From Musa acuminata AAA Group (Eukaryota; Streptophyta; Magnoliopsida; Zingiberales; Musaceae): 64,000 bases of DNA. A program made the position numbers and the translations under genes. A model generated the notes under the pieces. That model was given only the letters and a program-made list of their open reading frames with translations. It searched no databases and was not told the DNA's origin. Below, one piece after another: positions 47,677 to 59,003 of this stretch (positions are counted from its first letter, which is position 1; each line of letters starts with the position of its first letter). The DNA lies in assembly GCF_036884655.1 (NCBI RefSeq), contig NC_088340.1, forward strand, positions 1,068,001 to 1,132,000, in the 5' to 3' direction.

Positions 47677-47697
47677 CAACAGCAGCTGCTGCTGCTA

Positions 47698-47699
<2 letters not shown>

Positions 47700-47735
<36 letters not shown>
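47700..47735. repeat. (CT)n microsatellite
   Basis: CT dinucleotide tract of about 36 bp, roughly 25 bp after the SOSEKI stop codon, so probably in the 3' UTR. Confidence 0.9.
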
Positions 47736-47739
<4 letters not shown>

Positions 47740-48104
47740 AATGTAACTGTGCTTACATGTACCGAAGGGAGGAACGCAGGGTCAGCTGCTTGGACGTCAC
47801 TTCTCGGAATGGATGCATGCCTCTGTTCCCCTACAGTGTCTCCCTAAGCTATGTCTTAGGCTTGATGTCTGGCTTTGCTACTACAGTGACTTCTCAGAAT
47901 ACTTAGATTCAGTGAATGGTCTTCATAGATTTGATCACGGTTGAATAAAATCAGAATCGATTAATAGTTTTATTATGATTCCAAACTAAACGGAAGTAAG
48001 AGGGGGGCAAAAGGGCTCGGTTCACGTTTCAACCTTGTAGTAATCGGAATCGACACTAATCTCGATTTGATTTTGAATTGACTAAACAAATAAAATATTA
48101 TATA

Positions 48105-48176
<72 letters not shown>

Positions 48177-49470
48177 TGAAGTACTTGTAACCAGGCACGT
48201 GGCCATGTGCGTCCGCTGCCGTTTCCCTTTCGTTTCACGCGGTTTCACTGTTAACGCGTCTCCCACAGTACGCCTCTGCCCACGCCGCCTCCATACGTTC
48301 AGCCGACGCATCCCATTTCAACGCACGCCGCTCCGGCGGCCATCTACTCTCTCTCTTCTCCGAAACCAACCGCGAGACACCGTTATCCACCGCTTGATGA
48401 AGAACCGACTGCCGTGATCAGCCCATGACTCCCATCAAGAACAGTCCATGAAGAGCTAAAGGGTTCCACGTAGCAACACGTTTTCTACGGGAATGTTCAA
48501 AATCGTCTGCGACTTTTTGTCTGGAAGTCCACATAAAGAAGATCCCTCGTCTCTGTTTAGACCAGTAGAAACAGTAACAATTGAAGGGCTTCAGACCACT
48601 TAATATTTGTTATCTTTCATAACTTAATTCTATTTTAATTATATATCTGACTTCTATTTGCCCGGTTAATCCAACCAGAACTTGCCACCTAGCTTCCACA
48701 ACGTAGCGATTGATAAGGCTAGAGACAAGTTACCGCTTCCCACCTTCATTAAACCCGGGGCTGTTCTTCCGGTGGTCGACTGCAGACAGGCAATCATCAC
48801 AAGGCACGCGTCCTGGAAACTGACACCAGTCTGTGGCCTCCTCGACAGGTGGCGGTGACGCCTGAGATACGGGCGCGTGGCATCCTGCGATTTGACAGCG
48901 AGGAGAAGAAACGCCTATATGAGCTCGCCGCAAGACTCCGTCCTTTTGGCAGAGAAAGCTGATCGCCTCCACTTACACGAGAAACCTCCACCCCCGCCAC
49001 TCCGTGAGCTGAGAGATCCCTCGAGAGCGAACAAAAAGTGATCTTTGATCCAATTTGTTTCCTCCGTAAGCTCCCTGAAGTGAGAAGTTTCGATTTTTCT
49101 AGTTCTTTCCTCTGATTTCTGTGAGATCAGATCAACTTTTCAGCTTCTTTTTGGCCCCCCCCTTCTTCCAGATTTCCTCAGCCAAGAGGGCTTCTTTTTG
49201 TACCCTCAGGTTGATCGGTCCTCGTTCTTTCTTTTCTTTTCTTTTCTTTTCCTAGATTGACCAAAAGAGGCTGCTTTTTTCTTCTGTTCCTCTTTCTTTC
49301 AGAATTCCTTCCTCTGTTTCTACTTTCTATTGTTCTGTTCACAGCCAATTGGGCTTTTGCCAATCTGCTCCTTTTGTACTGCATCTTTTTCTTGCTTCTT
49401 TGCCACCTCACGAAGCTACTTCGTTTGTTGTCCTCTGCCTTTTAGTTGAAGCTTTGGGTTTGCTTTACAG
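47740..49470. other. Spacer, (AT)n tract and 5' region of the ERF gene
   Basis: Holds an (AT)n tract at 48110-48174, a GC-richer patch at 48190-48420 with no known product, and a long pyrimidine-rich stretch (about 49060-49440) that is probably the 5' UTR of the ERF gene. Confidence 0.45.
48110..48174. repeat. (AT)n microsatellite
   Basis: AT dinucleotide tract of about 65 bp between the SOSEKI and ERF genes. Confidence 0.95.
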
Positions 49471-49477
49471 AGAAGGC

Positions 49478-50470
49478 ATGGCTGCAGCCATGGATGTTTA
49501 CAGCAGCATGCCAGTTTCCTCATCATCAGATCCTCTGATGGAAGCACTTGACCCTTTTATTAAAGGTGCTCCCACCTCCTGTTACCCCTCTTCCTCAAGC
49601 TTTGCCTCCTCTGAGTCTTTCTGTTATCCTTCTTCTTCCCCTGTTTCTCCTTTCTCCCCTTATCTTCACCAAGATCCCAGTTTTGATCCCTCCTTGCTCT
49701 CAGAATCCAGTTACGAAATGCCTCCGCAACATTTGTTGAATCAGAAAGATGACTTCTTGGGCTGCTTGAGCTCGGTTGGATTCAGTTATCTCTTCCCTGC
49801 TCATATCCAGCAAATCCGAGCTCAATTCCAATACCAACAGCAGCTTATGGCAGCAGCCTCCGAGCGCCGGAACCTGGGTAACGCAGATCCGCTTGCTGCC
49901 CGGCGTCGGCCCATGAAGCGCGCCGGGTCGCCACCCTCGCCTCCGAAGCCCACGAAGCTCTTCCGCGGTGTCCGGCAGCGGCACTGGGGTAAATGGGTCG
50001 CGGAAATCCGTCTTCCCCGCAACCGCACCCGCCTCTGGCTCGGGACCTTCGATACCGCGGAGGAGGCCGCCCTGGCCTACGACAGGGCCGCGTTCGAGCT
50101 CCGGGGCGACGCCGCGAGGCTCAACTTCCCGGAACTGCGCCGTAACGGGTCTCACATGGGACCGCCGCTGCACTCCTCCGTGGACGCCAAGCTCCAGACC
50201 ATCTACGACACCATGGCGAACTCACAGAAGCCAAAGAGTGCTCTTCCCGGTTCAGCGACGACAGAGGAGCCCGGCACGAGTTCGGAGGATAACAAGTCGG
50301 AGAGCTCCTCCTCGTTGGAGGAGGACGAGCCATCCTCGGGATCGTCCGCTGTGTCCGCGATGCAGCACTTGGACTTCTCCGAGGCGCCATGGGACGAATC
50401 AGAGAGCTTCGTGTTGCGGAAGTACCCATCCTGGGAGATCGACTGGGACTCCATTCTCTCCTCAGATTAG
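49478..50470 (+). CDS. RAP2.4: AP2/ERF transcription factor, DREB A-6 (RAP2.4-like)
   Basis: Single exon, 330 residues, starting [12 protein letters not shown]. One AP2 domain lies at about 161-218 ([20 protein letters not shown], then [19 protein letters not shown] and ARLNFPEL). Valine at AP2 position 14 (WVAEI) and leucine at 19 (RLP) are typical of the A-6 group, which includes RAP2.4. Conserved flanking blocks are present: [25 protein letters not shown] before the domain and [14 protein letters not shown] after it. The end is acidic, with [11 protein letters not shown]. Relatives bind DRE/GCC elements in the nucleus and respond to drought, cold, light or ethylene. An in-frame upstream extension begins only at TTG codons, so I use the ATG at 49478; a second ATG follows four codons later. 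Confidence 0.95.
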   Translation: MAAAMDVYSSMPVSSSSDPLMEALDPFIKGAPTSCYPSSSSFASSESFCYPSSSPVSPFSPYLHQDPSFDPSLLSESSYEMPPQHLLNQKDDFLGCLSSVGFSYLFPAHIQQIRAQFQYQQQLMAAASERRNLGNADPLAARRRPMKRAGSPPSPPKPTKLFRGVRQRHWGKWVAEIRLPRNRTRLWLGTFDTAEEAALAYDRAAFELRGDAARLNFPELRRNGSHMGPPLHSSVDAKLQTIYDTMANSQKPKSALPGSATTEEPGTSSEDNKSESSSSLEEDEPSSGSSAVSAMQHLDFSEAPWDESESFVLRKYPSWEIDWDSILSSD

Positions 50471-50652
50471 TAGTGCTCAGAATCTAAAGCTGTTGCAGAT
50501 GAGGTTTTAGTCATTTGCATGGCCCCTTGTGGTGTTCTTTGTCCTCGAAGCTTTAAGCTGCAGTATAGTGAGTCGGTGTTGTCGGCAGTACGACCTTCAG
50601 GTTTGCTGGCTTTTTCTAGGCATACCTGAGGGAAGGTTGTCTTCTTTGCAAT

Positions 50653-51170
50653 GTCATGTGAAGCTCTGTAGTCACTGAAACAGAGCAGTAAATTGTTTGT
50701 GTACATGTGCAAAGTTGGGAGTGTGTCAGACACAAACAGAAGTAGCATTCACTGTCATGTGAAGCTTTCTAAGCACTGAAGCTTTGTAGTCACTGAAACA
50801 GATTAGTTAATTGGTTTGTATGTGTATGTGTGCATAGTCGTGAGAGTTTCTGATCGAAATAGTGGCATTCACTGTCATGTGAAGCTTTGTAGTCAATGAA
50901 ACAGAGCAGTATATTAGTGTGGATGTTAGCAAAGTTGTGAGAGTATTAGATCTGAATAGTAGAGAGTTCAGTGTCATGTGAAGCTTTGTAGTCACTGAAA
51001 CAAAGCAGTAAATTAGTGTTTGTGTGCATGTGCAAAAAGATGAGTGTATCAGAGCCAAATAGTAGCATTCACTGTCATGTGAAACTTTCCAATCACCAAA
51101 ACTAAAGCTTTGTAGTCACTGAAACAAAGCAGTGAATTGGTTTGGGGTTAATGTATGTGCAAAGCTTTAT
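50653..51170. repeat. Tandem repeats of about 100-120 bp in the ERF gene 3' flank
   Basis: The landmark 'gtcatgtgaa' recurs at 50653, 50754, 50874, 50973 and 51074 (spacing 99-120 bp). Most copies continue with 'gctttgtagtcactgaaaca', 'agcagtaaatt' and a TG-rich stretch ending 'gcaaag'. The 50754 and 51074 copies carry a small extra segment with the 'aagcttt' motif doubled. The first copy begins 180 bp after the ERF stop codon, so the array may lie partly in the 3' UTR. Confidence 0.88.
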
Positions 51171-51179
51171 CAGATGCAG

Positions 51180-54100
51180 ATAGAAATGTGAAGGAGACAC
51201 AGTATTGCTCTTCTGATCTTTTTCTGATGATGTCTTGCAACTCTGCTGCCTAATGCTATGAACTTGTGAAAAGGCTGATTCTAGAAGTTCAGATAGAGAA
51301 AACTTATTTCCTTTTCAGGAAGACATATTAGGTGTTTCATGAATTGAAATTCTCAGAAAGTGTGGGTGAAGGAGCCTCAAAACATATAATATATTCAGCT
51401 GTTTTTGCTGATACACCATTTGAAGTCAAGTTTGATTGTTTCTAAACCCTGCCACAATCATTAAAGAAACAGTGTCTTAAGGCACATTGAGATGGGGAAA
51501 TTAGTCTATCTTTTATGGATCTTTATACATAGAAAGCTAAATAATTGGCAAATTTTTGTTCATGAGACAGACTATAAGTCAGCCTCATGAGCTTGTTAAG
51601 TTCTTAACACTGACTAACAAAAAAAGATCACATTGTCAAAGTAGATAGCCTCAAGATTATAATTGTAATATAATAATTAGATTCTAGCACTGAATGATTG
51701 CTTTCACAAATGCCATGAAGTTTATCCAAGCATCCTTCTCTTTCTTTCTTCCTGATAGGAAGATCCCATGCCTAGATCAATGTAATTAATTAAGCTTGCA
51801 AATTACCTAAAGCTTCTACCAGGCTTGTTGGGCTTTCTTATGATCAGTCTGGACTTTTGCCGCGCTTTAATGGGCCTTTCTAATATATGTCAAAAAAAAA
51901 AAGAAAAAAAAAAGAGACTAATAAATTATCATAAAAGACACAACATGGTGTCCAGCTTCATCTGATTTTTTTTTTGTTTCTGTGCCGCAAGGAAAAGTAC
52001 CTTATCTTCAAACATGAAAGAATTCTCTTTGCCATGTTCATGAATTCTGATTTATCCTGCAACAAGTGTCAGAGAAAGAAACTAAAGCACATTGCATTGA
52101 AACCTTACATCACATCTTACTTGTGGAAATGCCAAGGTTCCAGTAATGTGCATTTACAAAGATTCTTAGTTTGGTTTGGAGTGGAGGAGACTTCTTTCAC
52201 TTAGCAAAATTAGGGGTTTCGAAGCCTACCAACTTACTACTAATGCTGCTTAGATGCTTTTGAAGCCCACAAACACATACTGAGACTTGATCATGACATA
52301 GACAAATACTCAAAAACTTCTTTTCTCTTCCGAAAGCACACTACTCATAAAACGGATCAGATCGTACAACAAAAAAACTGATCACATCAATAGTATACAT
52401 CATGGTTGATATCTCAGCAGACTAGCAGAGCTGAGCTTCTCCAATCACTCCTCCTCCTTCTACAGGGATGCCATGGCAGCAAACGCAAAGCCCTGCTCAT
52501 ATAATTGGCATGCTTTCGAAGCTTGCAGACAGCTTGGCACGTGGATGAGTTGCAGGAAGATGCAGTGAAGCATCCAAAGGACGATCGATGGTGGGTGGCT
52601 ATGATTAGTAGAAGGGTGACGACAGGTGGCTATTCGATGCTTGCCCATAGTGGTATTGCTTGGTAGAGAATGGTGGCATCGTGTGCTCGAGGACACGTTG
52701 GGGTTGTAAGGCTGTCTGCATATGTTCCGCTCCGATTCAAAAGGACATACATGTTCGGATTAGATGAAAGCAAGAGCGATGTGGATGTAAGAATCTGAGG
52801 ACTCTCTCTATACATCTTCTACATCATCCAATGCCAAATCATCGGATGCAAGTGATCATGCAACGTATAAGATAAATAATTATGCAATCAATCATCGAAC
52901 GCGATAGTTAATCCACAATTTAACTCACATGAGATCAAAATTAGCTTAGATTATTTATATGTATGTATAGACATGAATATGTACGATATTAATGAAACAA
53001 AAAATAAAACCTAGATTCTGTCCTACAATAGTCTTTATGGAATCTCCATGCACGAGCTTAAAGATTGAGGAAAAGGAGAGGACAAATAAGATATCCACTC
53101 ACTGAGCCAAGTGTGTGACGCTCGATCGGAGCTCTCATAGACTTTTTTGCTTGGGGTTATTATATCAAAGACTTTAGCTGGAATATTGATGCGTGTGAGT
53201 AAGAAGGTTTGTGTGTTCTTTTAGAGGAGGATGCAAATGGTTACTACACTCGCAAGTGGTGCCATTCTAACCACAAGAGTTTGAGTTTGTCTTAACCATG
53301 ATGACAAGCTAAAACGAGTTGAGGAATTGATGTCTCCTTCTCCTTTTGGGGTATATAGCTTTACGACGTATGTTTCTGTCTCTGTCATGGATCATGGGAT
53401 GAGATGCTTACAAAATTGGAATCAGGACTGTAATTGCATATCTATTGGATCTCTTGATTCAACTATACTAAACTGTAATTGCATATCTATCGTCTTCTCT
53501 TCTCAAACAGATCCAAAGACACATTGTTAACCCAAAGATGAACTCTGAAGCATGTGGTGGCATGTTATTCATTACATGTGATCATGCATTTTGTGTACAG
53601 ATATAAATCTGTCTTAATGAAACAGTGATGTGATGAGTCATGCACTTTGCACACTTACGAAATGTTCTTCCTTCTTTAACTTCTGGAGATCGAAGGAAAC
53701 ATTCTGCACAAATCAGAATCAACTTCTGCATTCAAACACAAGTCTATTGTTGGAAGACTCTGTGAACACAGACACACACTCTCTCTCTCTCAAATGTCAA
53801 TATCTTGAAGCACATGACTTCTACAATCTTAGTACTATTGATCTGATCTCAGCTGGATCACCTCAAGAAATTGAGATTCTTTTTCTTTCTTCTTGAATGC
53901 TTACATACATCACTCAAAAAAAATTCCAAGCCATGAAAATTTCTAAGAACTTCCTTACAATTAACTTCCACTAAGAACTCATCTAGAAATAGTCTTTGAT
54001 GCTTCAACTACTCCTTCAATCATGGAGGAAACCTGTGAGCACATCTCATGTGCTAATATTCTCCCTCTTTTTTTATTCCTCCGAATCTTTTTATATCTTT

Positions 54101-54315
54101 AGTATTTAATTTGATTTTTTACAAAAAAAAAATAAGTGATGAATATGAGATTCGAGGTCGAGACTTTACGATAAATTATCAGAGTTTTACTAACTAAACT
54201 AACAAACACCTTCAAATTATCGACTATAGATAGTTATGTATGTAATTATCTCATTGTATTTGTGACTATGGATAATTTTACAAAAACATATTTTGTTGAG
54301 ATTTTAAATGAGGAT

Positions 54316-54359
<44 letters not shown>

Positions 54360-54740
54360 CATTAATTCAAGACTAAAATTTAAGTTTATTAAGCTTTGAT
54401 GATCTATTTTTAATTTTCGTCTCTCATAATACGTAAAGGCATTTTGTTATTAGATAAGTATAATGTGGATTTCTTGTCCTTTATATTAAAATTATTTCTC
54501 GATAATATTTAAAAAAATGTATTATTCTATGTACTCAAATAGTGTGCCTGCGCCAACATAGAATTGGACGAGCAACTGACGTGGCATCCGTTCACGGGAT
54601 GAGCCTTTGGGTCCCATCTGACGTGGCAATCCGCTCGTGCTAGAGATTGTGACGCAGGCGACACCAACCCGCAGTGTATTCGTTTCACTCGGGTTGCTTG
54701 GTGGGGCCATTTCGCGCGTAACTGTTCCTTTCTTTTCGGC
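51180..54740. other. Intergenic DNA between the ERF and TPP genes
   Basis: About 3.5 kb with no recognisable gene. Open frames at 51974-52204 (plus), 52460-52815 (minus) and 53327-53896 (plus) match nothing known. An (AT)n tract lies at 54318-54355. The last 200 bp are GC-richer and form the TPP promoter. Confidence 0.45.
54318..54355. repeat. (AT)n microsatellite
   Basis: AT dinucleotide tract of about 38 bp upstream of the TPP gene. Confidence 0.9.
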
Positions 54741-54758
54741 GCCCAGCAGCTGCCCGCG

Positions 54759-54766
54759 TTATATAA
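54759..54766 (+). promoter_or_regulatory. Probable TATA box of the TPP gene
   Basis: TTATATAA in a GC-rich setting, about 250 bp before the TPP start codon. If it is used, transcription should begin near 54790-54800. Confidence 0.5.
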
Positions 54767-55011
54767 TGCCCGCCGATGGAAGTCGGCTTCGTCCCCAACT
54801 CCTGCTGGTCTTCCCTGCTCTCCTCCTCCTCCTCCTGCTGCTGCGTCTTCTCAGCGGGAGAGAGGAAGAGAAGAACGACTCAGAATCATAGGCCTTTTCC
54901 TCTTTCTCGCTTGTTCTCCTCGTGGTTGAGTTCCAGAAACTCCCTAATTGCCTCCTGTACTACGTACAAACACCTGCTTTGGACACAGAGGAGAGAGAGA
55001 GAACCGAAGAG

Positions 55012-57024
55012 ATGATGAGGAAGCAGAGTGTGATAGTGCCGGAAGAGTTAGCAGTCACGACGGTGATGGCAGTAGTGGCGGACCCAGCAGCACATCGCTC
55101 CGCCTTGCTGCCGCCTCGCTCCTCCGCGCTCGGCGTTCGTTGCGCCAGGTACAAGAGGTTCCTGAGCCAGCTCGACATGGGCAGCGGCGGCGGGGGTGGC
55201 GCGAGGATCAGTGCGTGGGTCGACTCCATGCGGGCATCCTCTCCTACTCATGTCAAGGCGGCCGCCATGCTCTCGGCCTCCTTCGCCGCCTCCCACGACG
55301 AAGACTACAACAACAGGGTGGTACGTTTGCTGCATCTTCTTATATACATACCAAGGCTTCGTCTCCGGTAACGGGTGCTGAGTTCGTGGAAATTGTAAGC
55401 AGAAACAGCATCCTTCGGCGTTGAGCGTCTTCGAAGACATCGTCGCAGCATCGAAGGGGAAGCAGATCGTGGTGTTCCTCGACTACGACGGGACACTGTC
55501 TCCGATCGTGGACGACCCCGACCGTGCCTTCATATCCAACGCAGTACGTTCAGTGTCTTTCGTTGCTCTGTTTCCGAGTTCTTTACACACTCAACAATCA
55601 TATCACTGCATACAGATGAAGGAGACGGTAAGGGACGTAGCAAGGCATTTCCCAACTGCGATTGTGAGTGGAAGACGCAGAGACAAGGTGAATTCCTGCT
55701 TCCTTCCTCTTGCCGGATCAGATCAGCGTGTTACTCTTCTTTTTAACGCCTCTTCTGTGCTGCTTTGTTCATGTTAAGGTGTTCAGCTTCGTACGATTAA
55801 GGGAGCTGTACTATGCTGGAAGCCACGGCATGGACATCAAAGGCCCGACTAAGAGAACCAAACATACAAAAGCCAAGGTATCTCTCTCTCTCTTCGTATC
55901 CTCTGTTACTGCACCTATGTGGACTAACCTATCCTTTTATTCTCTGTGGATGGATGCAGACGAAAGCTGTTCTGTTTCAGCCAGCCACTGAGTTCCTCCC
56001 CATGATAGATGAGGTAAGAGTTCTACTCATGGTCAAGTATCTCTGAAACTATCAGCATCTTTCCCTGTTAATATTCTCTTGCACAAGCTGTACCGATCAA
56101 TATATTCTATTTCTTTCAAGGTCTACAAGGCATTAATGGAGAAAACAAAGCTCATCCAGGGATCCAGAGTAGAGAACAACATATTCACCTTATCGGTTCA
56201 CTTTCGATGTGTCGATGAAAAGGTCGAATAATCCTTCGATATTGGATTTCCCAAGCAATTATTGGTTCATTCTTCGTAAGCTAAAACCTCTCGTTCTCTC
56301 TCTCTCCAATTTGATGTCAGATATGGAGCTCATTAGCTGAGCTTGTAAGGTCAGTGCTCAAGGACTATCCCAAGCTCCGCCTCACCATGGGAAGGAAGGT
56401 ATATATATCATATATATATCCCAAATCCATCAACAACCTTATCTTTCTCAACATTTGTTTCTTGATCATCTTCCCTCAGGTGTTGGAGATCCGGCCTAGT
56501 ATCAAGTGGGACAAGGGGAAGGCTCTCGAGTTCATGTTGGAGTCTCTTGGTGAGCTTGAGCAAGATCTGATTCACACCTTCTCTTCACCAACCTTCAACA
56601 CTCGATCAGTAATTCTTCTTTCACGTACAGGATTGGCAGACTCTGGCGATGTGTTCCCTGTGTACATAGGAGATGATCGCACCGATGAAGATGCCTTCAA
56701 GGTACTGGATTCTCTTCTCGTCGTCTTTTTGTCAGACTACACTGAGTTGTGGTCAATGATGCAGTCCACGTTTCAGGTTTTGCATGGTAGAAGGCAGGGT
56801 TTGGGAATACTTGTATCGGAGGTCATCAGGGAAACAAGTGCACGTTGCTCTCTCAGGCAACCTGCGGAGGTGAGCATTGGCTCCATGTCTGCACAAGCTT
56901 TTCTGCCATGGATGCTGGGATTGCTAGCTGACACCATTTACAGGTTCAGAAGTTCTTGCGTCGACTCGTGGAGTGGAAGCGAAGCGCCTCCCTTCCTCGA
57001 AGAACTGAAGCAAGGAAGAAGTGA
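55012..57024 (+). CDS. TPP: Trehalose-6-phosphate phosphatase
   Basis: Eleven exons, all with GT-AG introns in phase: 55012-55320, 55403-55543, 55616-55687, 55779-55877, 55960-56013, 56121-56222, 56321-56398, 56480-56549, 56631-56701, 56777-56869 and 56944-57024. They encode 389 residues, in the normal range for plant TPPs. The HAD-type catalytic motif LDYDGTLSP is at about 129-137 (nucleophile in DYDGT). Later motifs are [38 protein letters not shown] and [10 protein letters not shown] (from about 322). The protein ends [18 protein letters not shown]. The enzyme removes phosphate from trehalose-6-phosphate, a sugar-status signal. The variable N-terminus ([16 protein letters not shown]) matches the usual plant TPP leader. 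The donor after exon 6 (GTCGAA) is weak but gives the expected junction [13 protein letters not shown]. Confidence 0.95.
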
Positions 57025-57029
57025 GATGA

Positions 57030-58940
57030 GACTGAAGCCCTCTACCCCATGAAAGCTTTGAGAGTAGTACTGCATCATCCTCTGAGAATGATGTCAAGAA
57101 GACATCTAAAACTGGTCTTCTTGCAAAGGATTGTAATTACCGATAGTGTACAAGAATAATACGCAGTGGTCTACGTTTTTTCTTGTGATCTAAGCTTTTC
57201 TGTGAGGAGAAGGATTTGTTCTTCCCAACTGATGAATGTTATACGAATGCATAGGCACATGATATCTTCACATAAAAAAGTACATGCTGGAGAAGAGTCA
57301 GTTCAAATTCGCAACAGAAGTATATACATTGCTCCTCCCTCTATTAGCAAGTAGCTGGAAATAAGAATCAGTTACGTCTTATCACTCCACGGTTAGTTTA
57401 CCGCCAAGATAACTCCAAAAGTACATCGTCCTGGAAGTAGTTACGGAGGCTACGAATCATCGAATCGGAGGTGACTCGATCTAGATCGAGAAGATGTCGC
57501 GCTATAATAGAGAGGAAGAAGGACGCACGTCCGATCTATTCCAACTCCTTTTATAGTCGAGGAGAGAGAGAGAGAGAGGGGAGGCGATGGAGAGGAGCGC
57601 TCCGTGGTTAGAGGATCTGCTGCCGTGAACGGAGGCGCCACTCCCCGATCGGGCGGTGCCGGCTTCCCGCCGGCCGCACCAGGTACGTCTCGCTTTCCGC
57701 CGGGAACGCGGTGGTTTTCTTGGTGGTTCCGATTGGCCGTGGCTCCTTGGTGGTGCTCTGTTTCTTCTTTTCTGTCGAGGAGGTACTGCAGCCCGTCGGA
57801 TGGGGTCAGCAAGGTGGTGTTCGGGTGGCAGACCAACGAGGAGGTGCCCGAGATCGTCACGACCGGAGGTTAGATTTTTGATTCGTGCTACAATATTCCA
57901 AAGAGAAGGCCCGGCAGAAACAAGTCGGGATCGACGATTAATGCGTTGATCGTGGTTTCCGTCAACAAATGCTGTCTACTTAGTAGTTGCATATCGCCTT
58001 TTCTAATGCCAATCATAGTTAGTAGTTGCACATCGCCTTTTCTAATGCCGATCATAGTTAGTAGTTGCATATCACCTTTTCTAATGGTCAATCATCATAA
58101 CAATAAAATTGATGTAAGAATCAATCCAAACCACAAATCCAATCAAATTTGTCTTTATTCAAATCAGATGCAATATTGAGATTGATATGAAGCACAAAAG
58201 TAACTATGATTTGTGCTTCCAATAAAAAAACTCCCATCCTCCAACTCCCAACCCCCAACCCCTTCTTCCTTTCCCCTCTTTGTTGTCTCCCTAGAAAATT
58301 GCATTAAAAGCTCCACCCCTCCATCGATTCAACTGTCTATACCCTATTAATATAAGATTTGGAATGGTATATGGAATGTAGCAATCATTTAGGAGGGTTT
58401 CATTGTACTGTCGTCTAACTGAAGAGATTAACTTCAACGACATATTTTTAAGTTTTTAAGTCTTATAAACATATATAAATATGCAGAATTTAAATTTGGA
58501 GGCATAAATGTGAAAATTACTTTTTTTTATTGGCATTAATACTCTTTTAAGTGATTTATCATGATTGTAGGAATTTTAAGATACATTGGACTCTTTTTAA
58601 GTTCAAATTAAAATACGATAAATACGATTTTTAATGATTAATTTAAAGTTGTTTTGGGTGGATGTTACCAAAGGGATATTTATAGAGAACATATATGCAA
58701 AATTAAGATTCAGAGGAGCAGATACGTTAGTTCCGAACTCTGAAAGGACAAATAGGTAAAAGAGGTCCTTTTCCGTAATTAAATTCGGTCCCACCACCAC
58801 CACCATGTTATTAGGTGGCGGAAGCCAACAATTTTGAAGGCAGTTTCATCAGCCCACCAAACAACTGATCAGATTTCGCCGCAGCCGTCCGATCTCGGAA
58901 TTCAAAGTGAAGCACCATGCTCACTTGCCTTGTTTCGTAA
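57030..58940. other. 3' flank of TPP, exon-like GC block, minisatellite and AT-rich spacer
   Basis: The block at 57586-57870 is GC-rich and has a possible donor after a proline/glycine-rich open stretch and a possible acceptor before 'GVSKVVFGWQTNEEVPEIV', but I recognise no family. The only ATG there (57586) opens a 13-codon frame. A 39-bp minisatellite follows at 57982. The rest is AT-rich spacer. Confidence 0.35.
57982..58096. repeat. 39-bp minisatellite, about three copies
   Basis: Units start 'agtagttgcatatcgcc' at 57982, 58021 and 58060. The first two are full 39-bp copies with two differences; the third diverges near its end. Confidence 0.95.
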
Positions 58941-58946
58941 CACCTT

Positions 58947-58972
58947 CCCCACTCTCTCTCTCTCTCTCTCTC
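58947..58972. repeat. (CT)n tract in the 5' region of the TMEM135-like gene
   Basis: CT dinucleotide tract about 30 bp before the start codon at 59004, probably in the 5' UTR. Confidence 0.85.
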
Positions 58973-59003
58973 GATCGACGCCACCTCGCCCTCTTCGCCT
59001 CTC

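Noticed and set aside
49700..50510. Long alternative and antisense frames across the ERF gene
   Set aside because: Shadows of the AP2 coding exon; no domains in those frames.
52460..52815. Minus-strand short frames considered as a small peptide gene
   Set aside because: They do not match the DVL/ROT or other small-peptide families I know, and no signal peptide is clear.
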